Assembly: GCF_001179985.1 (NCBI RefSeq)
Contig: NZ_CVSI01000016.1
Location: 1-58,782, forward strand
Direction: 5' to 3'
Origin: Candidatus Pelagibacter communis
GTDB lineage: Bacteria > Pseudomonadota > Alphaproteobacteria > Pelagibacterales > Pelagibacteraceae
DNA length: 58,782 nucleotides
In this document: positions 8,979 to 18,441 of the stretch, in pieces
Layout of the letters: every line of letters starts with the position of its first letter
How positions within the stretch are numbered: the stretch's first letter is position 1
Program-made: the position numbers and the translations under genes
Notes under the pieces: model-generated
What the model was told of the DNA's origin: nothing
The model's database searches: none
The model's input: only the letters and a program-made list of their open reading frames with translations

Positions 8979-9217
8979 TTGTTCTCTGCAGGTTTAACTT
9001 TTCCATTTTCCATCTTTGGAGGCGAATATTTTGTATCTGGAAGGAAACTGTTATCGAACCTTAAATAAACCAAGGTTAAAATCAAAAGTATCAAACTAAT
9101 CAATGCAAGGGGCAAAAAAGGTAATTTTTTCTCTGATAATTTAAAAGCAAATTTAATTAAATAAAAAGTTATAAAAGGAGCTAAAATGCTTAATATAATT
9201 AATATTTTTTTTGTCAT
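8975..9217 (-). CDS. small membrane protein, DUF6111-like
   Basis: 80 aa with two predicted membrane helices (about 4-25 and 35-52) and a short polar tail YSPPKMENGKVKPAENN. The tail pattern (Y-PP--E-G---P) resembles DUF6111, a small alphaproteobacterial membrane protein family of unknown role. In other alphaproteobacteria that family often sits near tRNA-nucleotidyltransferase genes, which is not the case here. Divergent from the next small gene. Confidence 0.6.
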   Translation of the reverse strand: MTKKILIILSILAPFITFYLIKFAFKLSEKKLPFLPLALISLILLILTLVYLRFDNSFLPDTKYSPPKMENGKVKPAENN

Positions 9218-9269
9218 AGTGCGTCATTAGAATTATATATTAAAATTCTCATTTTGGTAATTTCACAAT

Positions 9270-9473
9270 ATGTCCAAGCCTCCATTTTATCTAAGAATCC
9301 CAATTTTGATGGCAATCCTTTGCTTACCACCTATTGGCGCAAACCAAATTGGATGGTACTTTTGGGGTAAAGAAGTAGGTCTTAATTGTGGAATGATTGT
9401 GGGCGCAATTAGCGTTACAGTAGCAGGCTATCTTATGTATATAAAAGATTGGCGAGACTTTGAAGATGATTAG
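9270..9473 (+). CDS. small two-helix membrane protein, unknown
   Basis: 67 aa: two hydrophobic segments (about 8-30 and 36-56) joined by WYFWGKEVGLNCG, with an acidic C-terminus (DWRDFEDD). I do not recognise a family. The composition and the clean ATG start favour a real gene. It precedes the dimethylglycine dehydrogenase-like gene by 46 nt on the same strand, so it may lie in its leader transcript. Confidence 0.55.
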   Translation: MSKPPFYLRIPILMAILCLPPIGANQIGWYFWGKEVGLNCGMIVGAISVTVAGYLMYIKDWRDFEDD

Positions 9474-9519
9474 CAAAATTTATGTTTCGTAAATTATTAA
9501 AATTTAGTAAAAGTTTACT

Positions 9520-11952
9520 GTGAAATCTAAAAGTAAAGTAGTTGTTGTTGGAGGTGGGGTAGTAGGAGTTAGCGCGCTATACCATTTAGCAAAAAAAGGT
9601 TGGTCTGATGTTGTTTTAGTTGAAAGAAAAGAACTTACTTCAGGATCGACTTGGCACGCAGCAGGGCTATTACCTTTATTCAACATGAGCTATTCAGTTG
9701 GTCAATTACATAAATATGCAGTTAACTTGTACGGTAAGTTAGAAGAAGAGACAGGAAAAAATGTAGGCTTCAGTAGAGTATCTAATATTAGACTTGCAAA
9801 CAATAAAGATAGAATGGATGAATATTTTCAGTATGCAGGTGTAGCACAAACAATTGGGGTTGATGTAAAATTTTTAACTCCAGATCAAGTAAAAGAAATT
9901 TGGCCACTATGTAATACATCTGACTTAGTTGGTGCGATCCAACATCCTGAAGATGGTTACATTCAACCAGCAGATTTAACACAAGCTTTAGCTACAGGAG
10001 CTAGGAACAGAGGCGCAGAAATTTATAGAAACACAACAGTTGTCGGAATTAAACAAACTAAAAATGGTTGGGTTGTTGAAACTGATAAAGGATCAATAGA
10101 GTGTGAACATGTAATTTCTTGTTCAGGAAATTTTGCAAGACAAACTGGTAAAATGGTGGGATTAGATATTCCTGTTATACCAGTAGAACACCAATACATT
10201 GTTACAGAACCTCATCCAGAAATTCAAAAAAGAAAAAAAGAAGGTTTACCAGAAATGGGAGTTTTAAGAGATAGTGATAGTAGATGGTATATGAGAGAAG
10301 AAGCAGGAGGATTAATTTTAGGTCCATATGAAGATGGTGCTCCAGCATGTTATGTTAATGGACCATCTAAAGAGTCAGAGTATGAATTGTTTCAAGAAGA
10401 TTTAGATAGACTAGCACCCCATATAGAAGGCGCGATACACAGAGTCCCAGCTTTTGGTGAAGTTGGAGTTAAGAAAGTTTATAACGGTGCAATTTGTTAT
10501 ACACCTGATGGAAATCCAATTGTTGGACCAGCTTGGGGATTAAAAAATTTTTGGATTAATGAGGGACATAGTTTTGGAATAACCGCGGCTGGAGGAGCGG
10601 GTTGGCAATTAGCTGAGTGGATTGTCGATGGAGAGCCTACAATTGATATGCTTGGTGTTGAACCAAGAAGATACGGTGACTATTGCTCTAAATCATATTT
10701 AATTAAAAAGAATGAAGAAGCTTATAGCCACGTTTTTATAAATCATTTCCCAGATGAAGAAAGACCTGCAGCAAGACCTTTAAGAACAGCTCCGTGTTAC
10801 GATAGAATGAAAAATTTAGGTGCTGTGTTTGGTCAAAAATTTGGATGGGAAAGACCGAATTTTTTTGCAACAGATGGAATGGAACAAAAAGATGATTGGT
10901 CATTTAGAAGATCCAAATGGTTCAGTGCTATAGAAAAAGAATGTAAGAATGTAAGAGAAAATGTTGGCTTGTTAGATATGACGGCTTTTGCAAAATGTAG
11001 AATAAAAGGACCTGGTGCTGAGGCTTTTTTAGATAAACTTGTAGCAAATAAATTACCAAAAAAAATTGGAAGAATTAATCTTTGCCACGCACTAAATACA
11101 AAAGGGGGAGTTCACTCAGAATTTACAATCATGAGAGAGTCTGAAACAAGTTTTTATCTTGTGTCCGCTGGTGCTTTTCAAAGATTAGACCATGACTGGA
11201 TTTTAAAATGGATGCCAAATGATGGATCTGTTCAATTTGAAAATTTAACAAATAGCAATGGCGTTCTTGTTGTTGCTGGACCAAAAGCTAGAGAGCTAAT
11301 GCAAAAAGTTTCAAAAGACGATTTTTCAAATGAAAACTTTAAGTGGTTAAGTTCTAAAATGGTTGATGTAGGTTATGCACCTGTTAATGCAATGAGAGTG
11401 AATTTTGTAGGAGAGCTTGGATGGGAACTTCATCATCCAATTGAATATCAAAATCACATTTTCGATAAATTAATGGAAGCAGGAAAAGATTTAGGAATTA
11501 AACCTTTTGGTATTAGAGCTATGAATAGTTTAAGAGTTGAAAAATCATACAAACTGGTTGGTACAGAATTATCTATCGAATACTCACCATATGAAAGTGG
11601 TTTAGATAGATTTATTCACCCAAATAAAGGAAGCTTTATAGGTTTAGAAGCTTTAAACAAGTGGAGAGAAAAGGGATTTAATAATAAATTAGTCACATTA
11701 GAAATTCATAATCCAAAAGACGCAGATGTTCTTGGAAACAATCCTATTTATGAAAATGGAAGTGTTATTGGAAGAGCAACAGGTGGTGATTACGGTTTTA
11801 GATTAGGTAAATCAATTGCACTAGGCATGGTTAAACCAGAGCTTGGTAATGTAGGACAGAAATTAAAAGTTGAAATTTTAGGTGAGAAATATGATGCAAC
11901 CATTCTGGATGAAAGTCCTTATGATCCAGAAAATAAGTTATTGAGAGCATAA
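9520..11952 (+). CDS. dimethylglycine dehydrogenase-like FAD oxidoreductase (DAO + GcvT)
   Basis: 810 aa, starting at GTG. The N-terminal half is a DAO-type FAD domain: dinucleotide motif [10 protein letters not shown] (7-16) and STWHAAGL (44-51), in which the His (46) is the residue that carries covalent FAD in dimethylglycine and sarcosine dehydrogenases. The C-terminal half, from about 420, is a GcvT/aminomethyltransferase-like folate domain plus its C-terminal barrel. Family enzymes oxidatively demethylate dimethylglycine or sarcosine, pass the methyl to tetrahydrofolate and electrons to ETF. The next three genes encode ETF and ETF-QO, which strongly supports this. Dimethylglycine versus sarcosine cannot be settled from sequence alone. 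Confidence 0.85.
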   Translation: MKSKSKVVVVGGGVVGVSALYHLAKKGWSDVVLVERKELTSGSTWHAAGLLPLFNMSYSVGQLHKYAVNLYGKLEEETGKNVGFSRVSNIRLANNKDRMDEYFQYAGVAQTIGVDVKFLTPDQVKEIWPLCNTSDLVGAIQHPEDGYIQPADLTQALATGARNRGAEIYRNTTVVGIKQTKNGWVVETDKGSIECEHVISCSGNFARQTGKMVGLDIPVIPVEHQYIVTEPHPEIQKRKKEGLPEMGVLRDSDSRWYMREEAGGLILGPYEDGAPACYVNGPSKESEYELFQEDLDRLAPHIEGAIHRVPAFGEVGVKKVYNGAICYTPDGNPIVGPAWGLKNFWINEGHSFGITAAGGAGWQLAEWIVDGEPTIDMLGVEPRRYGDYCSKSYLIKKNEEAYSHVFINHFPDEERPAARPLRTAPCYDRMKNLGAVFGQKFGWERPNFFATDGMEQKDDWSFRRSKWFSAIEKECKNVRENVGLLDMTAFAKCRIKGPGAEAFLDKLVANKLPKKIGRINLCHALNTKGGVHSEFTIMRESETSFYLVSAGAFQRLDHDWILKWMPNDGSVQFENLTNSNGVLVVAGPKARELMQKVSKDDFSNENFKWLSSKMVDVGYAPVNAMRVNFVGELGWELHHPIEYQNHIFDKLMEAGKDLGIKPFGIRAMNSLRVEKSYKLVGTELSIEYSPYESGLDRFIHPNKGSFIGLEALNKWREKGFNNKLVTLEIHNPKDADVLGNNPIYENGSVIGRATGGDYGFRLGKSIALGMVKPELGNVGQKLKVEILGEKYDATILDESPYDPENKLLRA

Positions 11953-12701
11953 TGAAAATATTAGTGGCTGTAAAAAGAGTAATTGATTACAACGTCCAAG
12001 TTAGAGTAAAGGATGATGGAACCGGTGTTGTAACTGACAATGTAAAGATGTCAACCAATCCACCAGACGATAATGCAATCGAAGAAGCGGTAAAAATAAA
12101 AGAATCAGGTAAAGCTAAAGAGGTTATAGCAATTACAATAGGAGATGATAAAGCTCAAGAAACAGTAAGAAAAGCTCTTGCTGTAGGAGCGGACAGAGGT
12201 ATTCATGTTAAAGTTGATGGAATAGTTGAACCACTAGCTGTTTCTAAAATATTAAAAAAAATAGTTGAAAAAGAAAATCCAGATTTAGTTTTTATGGGCA
12301 AACAAGCAATTGATGATGATTGCAATCAAACAGGTCAAATGTTAGCTGCAATATTAAATTGGCCACAAGCAACTTTTGCCTCAAAAATTGAGGTTAAAGA
12401 AAAATCTTTAGAAGTCACTCGAGAAATTGATGAAGGTTTAGAAACGATAGAGGTAAATATACCTGCGATTGTAACCTGTGATCTAAGACTTAATGAACCA
12501 AGATATGCATCATTACCAAATATTATGAAGGCAAAGAAAAAACCTTTAGAGCAGTTAAATGCATCTGATTTAGGGGTTGATACTAAAGCGAGAATCGAGC
12601 AAATTAAAGTAGAAGAACCGCCAAAAAGAAAAGCTGGTATAAAAGTCGCAAGTGTATCAGAATTGGTTCAAAAATTAAAAAATGAGGCTAAAGTAATATA
12701 A
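11952..12701 (+). CDS. etfB: electron transfer flavoprotein beta subunit
   Basis: 249 aa, the usual family length. Starts [19 protein letters not shown] and carries the beta-subunit segment [20 protein letters not shown] before the recognition-loop region. It pairs with EtfA to carry electrons (one FAD, one AMP) from dehydrogenases to ETF-QO. The ATG overlaps the stop of the dehydrogenase gene by one base, and the stop overlaps etfA in the same way: a tight operon. Confidence 0.95.
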   Translation: MKILVAVKRVIDYNVQVRVKDDGTGVVTDNVKMSTNPPDDNAIEEAVKIKESGKAKEVIAITIGDDKAQETVRKALAVGADRGIHVKVDGIVEPLAVSKILKKIVEKENPDLVFMGKQAIDDDCNQTGQMLAAILNWPQATFASKIEVKEKSLEVTREIDEGLETIEVNIPAIVTCDLRLNEPRYASLPNIMKAKKKPLEQLNASDLGVDTKARIEQIKVEEPPKRKAGIKVASVSELVQKLKNEAKVI

Positions 12702-13654
12702 TGTCAGTTTTATTAATAGCGGAACATAATAACTCAGATCTTAGACCATTTACTTTTAACGCAGCAACAGCCGCATCAAAAATCAATGAAAATTTACATG
12801 TTCTAGTTCTTGGAAACAAATCAGATAGCGTTGCAAAAGCTGCAAGCGAAATACCATTAGTCAAAAAAGTGATCCATGTTGATAATGAAATATTTGATAA
12901 TTTTACTGCTGAAAATTACACATCTACGATTTTAAAGCATGTAGATAATTATTCACACATTGTTTGTTCAGCAAATACGTTTGGAAAAAATTTAATGCCC
13001 AGGGTGGCAGCATTACTAGATACGTCACAAGTTAGCGATATAGTAAATGTTATTTCTGAAGATACTTTTTTAAGACCAATTTATGCAGGTAACGCATTTG
13101 CAACTGTTAAAAGCACCGATAAAAAAAAATGTGTAACTATTAGACCAACATCTTTTGATCCAGCACCTTCAACCGGAGGATCAGCAGAAATAGTTAAATC
13201 TGAGCCAGGAGATAAGTTTGAAAGTTCAAAATTTGTAAAGAGAGAAGAAATAAAATCTGATAGACCAGAGTTAGGTACTGCAAGAGTTGTTATTTCTGGT
13301 GGAAGAGGAATGCAAAATTCAGATAACTTTAAATTGATTTCTGCTATCGCAGATAAACTTAACGCAGCGATAGGAGCGTCAAGAGCAGCTGTCGATGCAG
13401 GTTATATCACTAACGATCATCAAGTAGGCCAAACTGGTAAAGTTGTTGTGCCCGATTTGTACATTGCGGTTGGAATATCTGGAGCTATCCAACACTTAGC
13501 TGGAATGAAAGAGAGTAAAGTAATCGTTGCAATCAACAAAGACGGAGAAGCTCCAATTTTTAGTGTTGCAGATTATGGGCTAGAGGCAGACTTGTTTGAA
13601 GCATTACCTCAATTTTTAGAAGAATTAAATAAACTCAATAGTATTCAAAAGTAA
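12701..13654 (+). CDS. etfA: electron transfer flavoprotein alpha subunit
   Basis: 317 aa. The C-terminal FAD-binding domain is clear: [12 protein letters not shown], then [30 protein letters not shown] and [16 protein letters not shown]. It binds the redox FAD of the ETF dimer. One-base overlap with etfB; 3 nt before the ETF-QO gene. Confidence 0.95.
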   Translation: MSVLLIAEHNNSDLRPFTFNAATAASKINENLHVLVLGNKSDSVAKAASEIPLVKKVIHVDNEIFDNFTAENYTSTILKHVDNYSHIVCSANTFGKNLMPRVAALLDTSQVSDIVNVISEDTFLRPIYAGNAFATVKSTDKKKCVTIRPTSFDPAPSTGGSAEIVKSEPGDKFESSKFVKREEIKSDRPELGTARVVISGGRGMQNSDNFKLISAIADKLNAAIGASRAAVDAGYITNDHQVGQTGKVVVPDLYIAVGISGAIQHLAGMKESKVIVAINKDGEAPIFSVADYGLEADLFEALPQFLEELNKLNSIQK

Positions 13655-13657
13655 TTC

Positions 13658-15277
13658 ATGACTAGAGAAGTTATGGAATATGATGTTGTTATTGTTGGTG
13701 GAGGACCATCAGGATTAGCAACAGCAATAAAACTGAAACAATTAAATTCTGAAATCAATGTCTGTGTTTTAGAAAAGGGAGCAGAAATTGGTTCACATAT
13801 TTTATCAGGAAATGTTTTTGAAACGAGAGCTTTGGATGAATTAATACCTAACTGGAAAGAATTAAACTCACCAATTAAAACTAAAGTTACAAAAGAAAAA
13901 TTTTTATTTCTTGGAAAAACAAAATCAATTAGTTGGCCAACATGGCTGCTACCAAAAGTTCAACAAAATCATAAAAATTACATTATAAGTCTTGCAAATT
14001 TGTGTAGATGGTTAGCTGAAAAAGCAGAAACATTAGGTGTAGAAATATTCCCAGGCTTTCCAGCATCAGATATTTTGTACCATGAGGATGGCTCTGTAAG
14101 AGGTGTTATCACTCAAGACATGGGTTTAGATAAAAACGGAGAAAAAAAAGATAGCTACGAGCCTGGAATGGAACTACATGCAAAAGTAACTGTTTTTGCC
14201 GAAGGCTGTAGAGGACACTTAGGAAAAAATTTAATTAAAAAATTTGATTTGAGTAAAGGAAAAAATCCACAGCAGTACGGTATCGGTTTTAAAGAAATTT
14301 GGAAAGTAGATGAAAAAAATCATGAAGAAGGATTAGTTATGCACACTGCTGGTTGGCCATTAGACAATAATACATACGGTGGAAGTTTTGTTTATCATGC
14401 TGAAAACAAAGAAGTTTATTTAGGATATGTAATTGGTTTAGATTATCAAAATCCTCATCTCTCTCCTTTTGATGAATTTCAAAGATTTAAAACACATCCT
14501 GCAATTTCGAAAATGCTAAATGGAGGTAAAAGAATTTCATATGGTGCAAGAGCATTAATTGAGGGAGGAATTCAAAGTCTCCCAAAAATGTATATGCCTG
14601 GTGCTTTATTAATTGGATGTGATGCAGGTACTTTAAATATGCCTAAAATAAAAGGTTCGCACACAGCAATGAAAAGTGGCTTAATAGCTGCAGAAACAAT
14701 AGTTGAGCATCTAAAAGATAAAAAAGATTTATCAATATATGAGCAAAAATTTAATAAAAGCTGGGCTTATGAGGAATTACATGCAGCAAGAAATGTTAAA
14801 CCAAGCTTTAGTTGGGGTTTAATTTTAGGAATTATTTTTACTGGGATTGATCAAATATTATTTAGGGGAAAGCTACCATTCACATTGAAACATAAGCATG
14901 CAGATCATGAAACTTTAAAACCAGCAAATAAAATGCCAGTTATAGAGTACCCAAAACCAGATAATATCTTAACTTTTGATAAAACTAGCTCTGTATATTT
15001 AACTGGAACAAATCACGAGGACAATCAGCCAGTACATCTCCAGCTAAAAGATAAAGAGTTACCAATAAAATATACTTTAGAAAAATATGATGAACCTGCA
15101 CAAAGATATTGTCCGGCAGGTGTTTACGAAGTTCAAAATGAAAATGGTTCACCTAAATTTGTAATAAATGCTCAGAATTGTATCCATTGTAAGACATGTG
15201 ATATAAAAGAACCTTCCCAAAATATTACTTGGGTAACACCAGAAGGAAGTGGTGGTCCAAGATACGGGAATATGTAA
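13658..15277 (+). CDS. electron transfer flavoprotein-ubiquinone oxidoreductase
   Basis: 539 aa. FAD motif VVIVGGGPSGLATAIKL near the N-terminus, ETF-QO segments throughout, and at the C-terminus a [4Fe-4S] ligand set (YCPAGVYEV ... NCIHCKTCDIK). It oxidises ETF and reduces ubiquinone at the inner membrane. With the three genes before it, this completes a route from methylated glycine to the respiratory quinone pool. An alternative ATG five codons downstream (MEYDVV) is equally plausible. Confidence 0.93.
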   Translation: MTREVMEYDVVIVGGGPSGLATAIKLKQLNSEINVCVLEKGAEIGSHILSGNVFETRALDELIPNWKELNSPIKTKVTKEKFLFLGKTKSISWPTWLLPKVQQNHKNYIISLANLCRWLAEKAETLGVEIFPGFPASDILYHEDGSVRGVITQDMGLDKNGEKKDSYEPGMELHAKVTVFAEGCRGHLGKNLIKKFDLSKGKNPQQYGIGFKEIWKVDEKNHEEGLVMHTAGWPLDNNTYGGSFVYHAENKEVYLGYVIGLDYQNPHLSPFDEFQRFKTHPAISKMLNGGKRISYGARALIEGGIQSLPKMYMPGALLIGCDAGTLNMPKIKGSHTAMKSGLIAAETIVEHLKDKKDLSIYEQKFNKSWAYEELHAARNVKPSFSWGLILGIIFTGIDQILFRGKLPFTLKHKHADHETLKPANKMPVIEYPKPDNILTFDKTSSVYLTGTNHEDNQPVHLQLKDKELPIKYTLEKYDEPAQRYCPAGVYEVQNENGSPKFVINAQNCIHCKTCDIKEPSQNITWVTPEGSGGPRYGNM

Positions 15278-15278
15278 T

Positions 15279-15653
15279 TTAAGATAAGTCTATTGCGTAT
15301 TTTTTTAAAGTTTCAATCGGAATAAGTTTCAAAGTATTTTCGTGAGTTCTTTTTAAAAAAATAGGACATCCTTTATTAGCATCAATTGCTCTTGCGTACC
15401 AACTTGCACAAACACACCAGCAATCACCATCTTTTAAACCAGGAAATCCAAATTCTGGATGAGGTGTTATTAAATCATTTCCAGCTTCTTTGCACCAATT
15501 TAAAAATTCATTAGATACTTTTGCACAAACTGTATGAACACCTTTATCATTTTCATCGGTATTACAACATCCATCCCTATACCATCCAGTCAATGGATCT
15601 GAAGAACATAATTCAAGATCTTCACCTAATACGTTTTTTTGTTTCTTAGTCAT
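15279..15653 (-). CDS. DUF2237 family protein
   Basis: 124 aa. KNVLGEDLELCSSDPLTGWYRDG at the start, then CCNT, HTVCA and DGDCWCVCASWY, are hallmarks of DUF2237, a Cys-rich soluble bacterial family of unknown function. I take the ATG at 15653, which overlaps the upstream gene by 8 nt; a TTG at 15668 is in frame but less likely. It is the last gene of the hisI-oxygenase-DUF2237 minus-strand operon and converges with the ETF-QO gene. Confidence 0.8.
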   Translation of the reverse strand: MTKKQKNVLGEDLELCSSDPLTGWYRDGCCNTDENDKGVHTVCAKVSNEFLNWCKEAGNDLITPHPEFGFPGLKDGDCWCVCASWYARAIDANKGCPIFLKRTHENTLKLIPIETLKKYAIDLS

Positions 15654-16266
15654 GAAAAACGTCAGCAACTTTTTTGTCTAATTCAACATTAAAAGAGAAT
15701 GATCTTCTCTCGCCATCAACGACAAAAGGATATGCAGTATGCATAAGATAGTTTGGAAATAATATTAAATCACCAACCTTTGGCACATGATTATAAATAC
15801 TTTTATTTAAAAACATCCTAGAACCATTTATAAAATCTATTGTTCCATTAGTTTTCTTTTTCTTTTTACTAAAATTTAAGTTTTTTGGTATTTTTAGATA
15901 TCCTACACCAGATATATTCCCGTCATGGTAATGAACTGGATTGTATTCATTTTTAAATTGTCTAACCACCCAAAAATTTTTAATATTTATTTTATTGGTT
16001 GATTTATTAATTGTATTTTTCAAATAATTTTTTACTTTTTCGTGAATAAACTTTTTAAGCTTTTTATTTATAAAATTTTTGGAAAGCTCAATCTCTTGAT
16101 ATACTTCACCAACTAATTTTTTAGAATAATCTTTTTTTTTAGATTTTTTTTCATTTAATATAATTCTTTCGACCTCTTGATTAATATCGTTTACAACTTT
16201 TTTACTAAGTTTTATTTTTGCTAATTTAGGACCAAAAGGACTTATTATATTAATTTTTTTTGACAT
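15646..16266 (-). CDS. 2-oxoglutarate/Fe(II) oxygenase-like protein
   Basis: 206 aa. The N-terminal half is Lys-rich and variable. The C-terminal half has a jelly-roll oxygenase signature: HYHDGNISGVGYLKIP provides HxD, FPNYLMHTAYPF the distal His, and GERRSFSFNV the Arg that usually holds 2-oxoglutarate. Small enzymes of this type hydroxylate proteins or free metabolites; the target is unknown. Start overlaps the hisI stop by one base. Confidence 0.65.
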   Translation of the reverse strand: MSKKINIISPFGPKLAKIKLSKKVVNDINQEVERIILNEKKSKKKDYSKKLVGEVYQEIELSKNFINKKLKKFIHEKVKNYLKNTINKSTNKINIKNFWVVRQFKNEYNPVHYHDGNISGVGYLKIPKNLNFSKKKKKTNGTIDFINGSRMFLNKSIYNHVPKVGDLILFPNYLMHTAYPFVVDGERRSFSFNVELDKKVADVFHD

Positions 16267-16733
16267 TATATTTTAGTTGGATTTGGTTGACCTTTATAAA
16301 CAACTTCAGGGTCAAACTTCTTCTCTTTTTCTTCAAATTTCATTTTTATTTCTCTCGCATTGTCAATTTTTCCTAGAGGAACAGATCTATAAAAACAAGA
16401 TCTATATCCAACATGACAACTAGAACCTGACCCAATGTCTACAGTTAACCATACGGCATCTTGATCATCATCAATTCTAACTTCTATAACTTTTTGCACA
16501 AAACCACTTGTTTTACCTTTGTGCCAGATTTGATTTCTTGATCGACTCCAGTAATGAGCTTCTTTAGTTTCAATTGTTTTTTTTAAAGCCTCCACATTCA
16601 TATAACCATGCATTAATATTTCTTTTGTCTTTGAACATGTAGTGATGACAGGAATTAATCCATCATTATCAAATTTAGGGGACAATAAATTTCCCTCCTC
16701 AATATCTGTGACATTTTCTCTTTTTTTAAACAT
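16266..16733 (-). CDS. hisI: phosphoribosyl-AMP cyclohydrolase (variant metal motif)
   Basis: About 155 aa from the ATG at 16733 (a GTG at 16754 is the alternative). MHGYMNVEALKKTIET, HYWSRSRNQIWHKG and CHVGYRSCFYR are classical HisI motifs; the enzyme opens the adenine ring of phosphoribosyl-AMP in histidine synthesis. The usual metal motif D-C-D-x-D reads R-I-D-D-D-Q-D, so one of the three zinc Cys is Asp while the two in CHVGYRSC remain. No other his gene is near. The start is divergent from folE with a 77 nt gap, in which I see no clear operator. Confidence 0.88.
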   Translation of the reverse strand: MFKKRENVTDIEEGNLLSPKFDNDGLIPVITTCSKTKEILMHGYMNVEALKKTIETKEAHYWSRSRNQIWHKGKTSGFVQKVIEVRIDDDQDAVWLTVDIGSGSSCHVGYRSCFYRSVPLGKIDNAREIKMKFEEKEKKFDPEVVYKGQPNPTKI

Positions 16734-16810
16734 ATTTTTAGAAGTATTTAGCACATAAAAGATTATAATAAATATTTTAAAAAAGTTAAATTATATATAT
16801 AACTATCGCG

Positions 16811-17422
16811 ATGAAATTAGTTAAAGAACAAAATAAGCCAATAAAAAATAACGAAGTATCAGATAAAGAAGCTGAAGAGGCTTATATCAAAATATTAAAA
16901 TGGATAGGGGAAGATCCAAGCAGAGAAGGATTATTAGAAACTCCTAAGAGAGTTTTAAAAGCATATAGAGAATATTTTAAAGGTTACCAGGAAGACCCTA
17001 ATAAAATACTAAGCAAAACTTTTGGCGATGTAGAGGGATACAACGATATGGTAATACAAAAAAATATATCAGTTCAAAGTCATTGCGAACATCATATGGC
17101 ACCGATTTTAGGAATTGCACATGTGGCTTACATGCCAAATGAAAGAGTTGTAGGTTTAAGTAAACTTGCTAGAGTTGTAGAAGTTTTTTCAAGAAGGATG
17201 CAAACTCAAGAAAGATTAACAAAACAAATTGCAACAACCTTGATGGACTCTTTAGAAGCAAAAGGAGTAGCTGTAACAATAAATGCAACTCATCAATGTA
17301 TGACAACTAGAGGAATTAAAAAAGAACAAGCCACAACTATAACTAATTATTATTTAGGTAAATTTAAAGACGACCTAGCTTGTCAAAATAGATATCTAAG
17401 ATTTATTAGTAGCAAAATCTAA
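16811..17422 (+). CDS. folE: GTP cyclohydrolase I
   Basis: 203 aa, normal length. GEDPSREGLLETPKRV, QSHCEHHMAPILG and NATHQCMTTRGI hold the zinc Cys/His and catalytic residues; the end LACQNRYLRFIS is typical. It converts GTP to dihydroneopterin triphosphate, the first step of folate synthesis. The p-aminobenzoate genes of the other folate branch lie about 23 kb away. Confidence 0.95.
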   Translation: MKLVKEQNKPIKNNEVSDKEAEEAYIKILKWIGEDPSREGLLETPKRVLKAYREYFKGYQEDPNKILSKTFGDVEGYNDMVIQKNISVQSHCEHHMAPILGIAHVAYMPNERVVGLSKLARVVEVFSRRMQTQERLTKQIATTLMDSLEAKGVAVTINATHQCMTTRGIKKEQATTITNYYLGKFKDDLACQNRYLRFISSKI

Positions 17423-17439
17423 TAAATTTAAAAAAAGTA

Positions 17440-18441
17440 ATGTCTGATAATTTTAAAGCGTTAATTGTAAATCAAGAGGGTGAAAAGTTTTCAAGAGAAA
17501 TTAAAACTATTGAAAAATCATTTTTAAAACATGGTGATGTCTTAGTTAAAGTTGATTATTCTACATTAAATTTTAAAGATGCTTTAATTTTAAAAAATGG
17601 TGCAAGATTAGTTAAAGAATTTCCACATATTCCAGGTATCGATTTTTCAGGCACAGTAGTTGAAAGTAAAAGTGAAAAATTTAAAGAGGGTGATGAAATA
17701 ATCCAGACCGGCTGGAGAGTTGGTGAAATTTACTTTGGTGGATATTCTCAATTTGCAAAAGTAAATTCAAATTTTTTGGTAAAAAAACCTAAAGGAATTA
17801 CATCTAGACAAGCAATGATGTTAGGTACTGCTGGTATGACAGCAATCCAATGCGCTTTTACGACTAAACAAACTAGAGAGGTTTTGTTGCTTGGAGAAAA
17901 AGTAAATGATGTAATTGTTACAGGAGCCTCTGGTGGAGTTGGTAGTATTGCCGTCATGATATTAAGTAAAATGGGTTGCAATGTAACAGCCGCAACAACT
18001 AAGCCAAATGAAGAATATCTTAAATCACTAGGTGCAAAAACTATAATAAAATCAGGTGATTTAGACAAAGAGGCTAGACCATTGGATAAAGGATTGTACG
18101 ATGGTGCAGTTGATACAGTTGGTGGAAATATTTTAGCTAACATTCTATCCCATGTTAAGCCTAATGGAATAGTTGCTGCGTGTGGAAATGCATCAAGTAT
18201 AAAATTAAATACTACTGTAATGCCTTTTATCATAAGAGGTGTAAAACTTTGGGGTATCGACTCTGTAAGTGTATCTATAAAGCGAAGAGAATTTTTGTGG
18301 GATGAAGTTTCGAAACTTGTAGATTTTGATTTACTTGAAAAGTCAATTAAAGAGATAAGTCTCGAACAACTTTTAGTTGAATATTCAAAAATGCTTGAAG
18401 GCAAAACTTCTGGAAGATACATTGTTAATGTTAATAAATAA
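17440..18441 (+). CDS. acuI: AcuI/YhdH-type NADPH oxidoreductase (acrylyl-CoA reductase-like)
   Basis: 333 aa medium-chain reductase. FKALIVNQEGEKFSREIK, VDYSTLNFKDAL, IPGIDFSGTVVES and VTGASGGVGSIAVMIL (cofactor loop) match the YhdH/AcuI group. AcuI reduces acrylyl-CoA to propionyl-CoA, which in marine bacteria detoxifies the acrylate formed from DMSP. The YhdH/AcuI family is close-knit, so acrylyl-CoA as substrate is an inference. Its stop overlaps the start of a LysR regulator gene, so the two are co-transcribed. Confidence 0.75.
   Translation: MSDNFKALIVNQEGEKFSREIKTIEKSFLKHGDVLVKVDYSTLNFKDALILKNGARLVKEFPHIPGIDFSGTVVESKSEKFKEGDEIIQTGWRVGEIYFGGYSQFAKVNSNFLVKKPKGITSRQAMMLGTAGMTAIQCAFTTKQTREVLLLGEKVNDVIVTGASGGVGSIAVMILSKMGCNVTAATTKPNEEYLKSLGAKTIIKSGDLDKEARPLDKGLYDGAVDTVGGNILANILSHVKPNGIVAACGNASSIKLNTTVMPFIIRGVKLWGIDSVSVSIKRREFLWDEVSKLVDFDLLEKSIKEISLEQLLVEYSKMLEGKTSGRYIVNVNK

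Noticed and set aside
17748..18422. A 224-codon open frame on the minus strand inside the acuI-like gene
   Set aside because: Opposite strand of a well-matched MDR enzyme; no recognisable domain.
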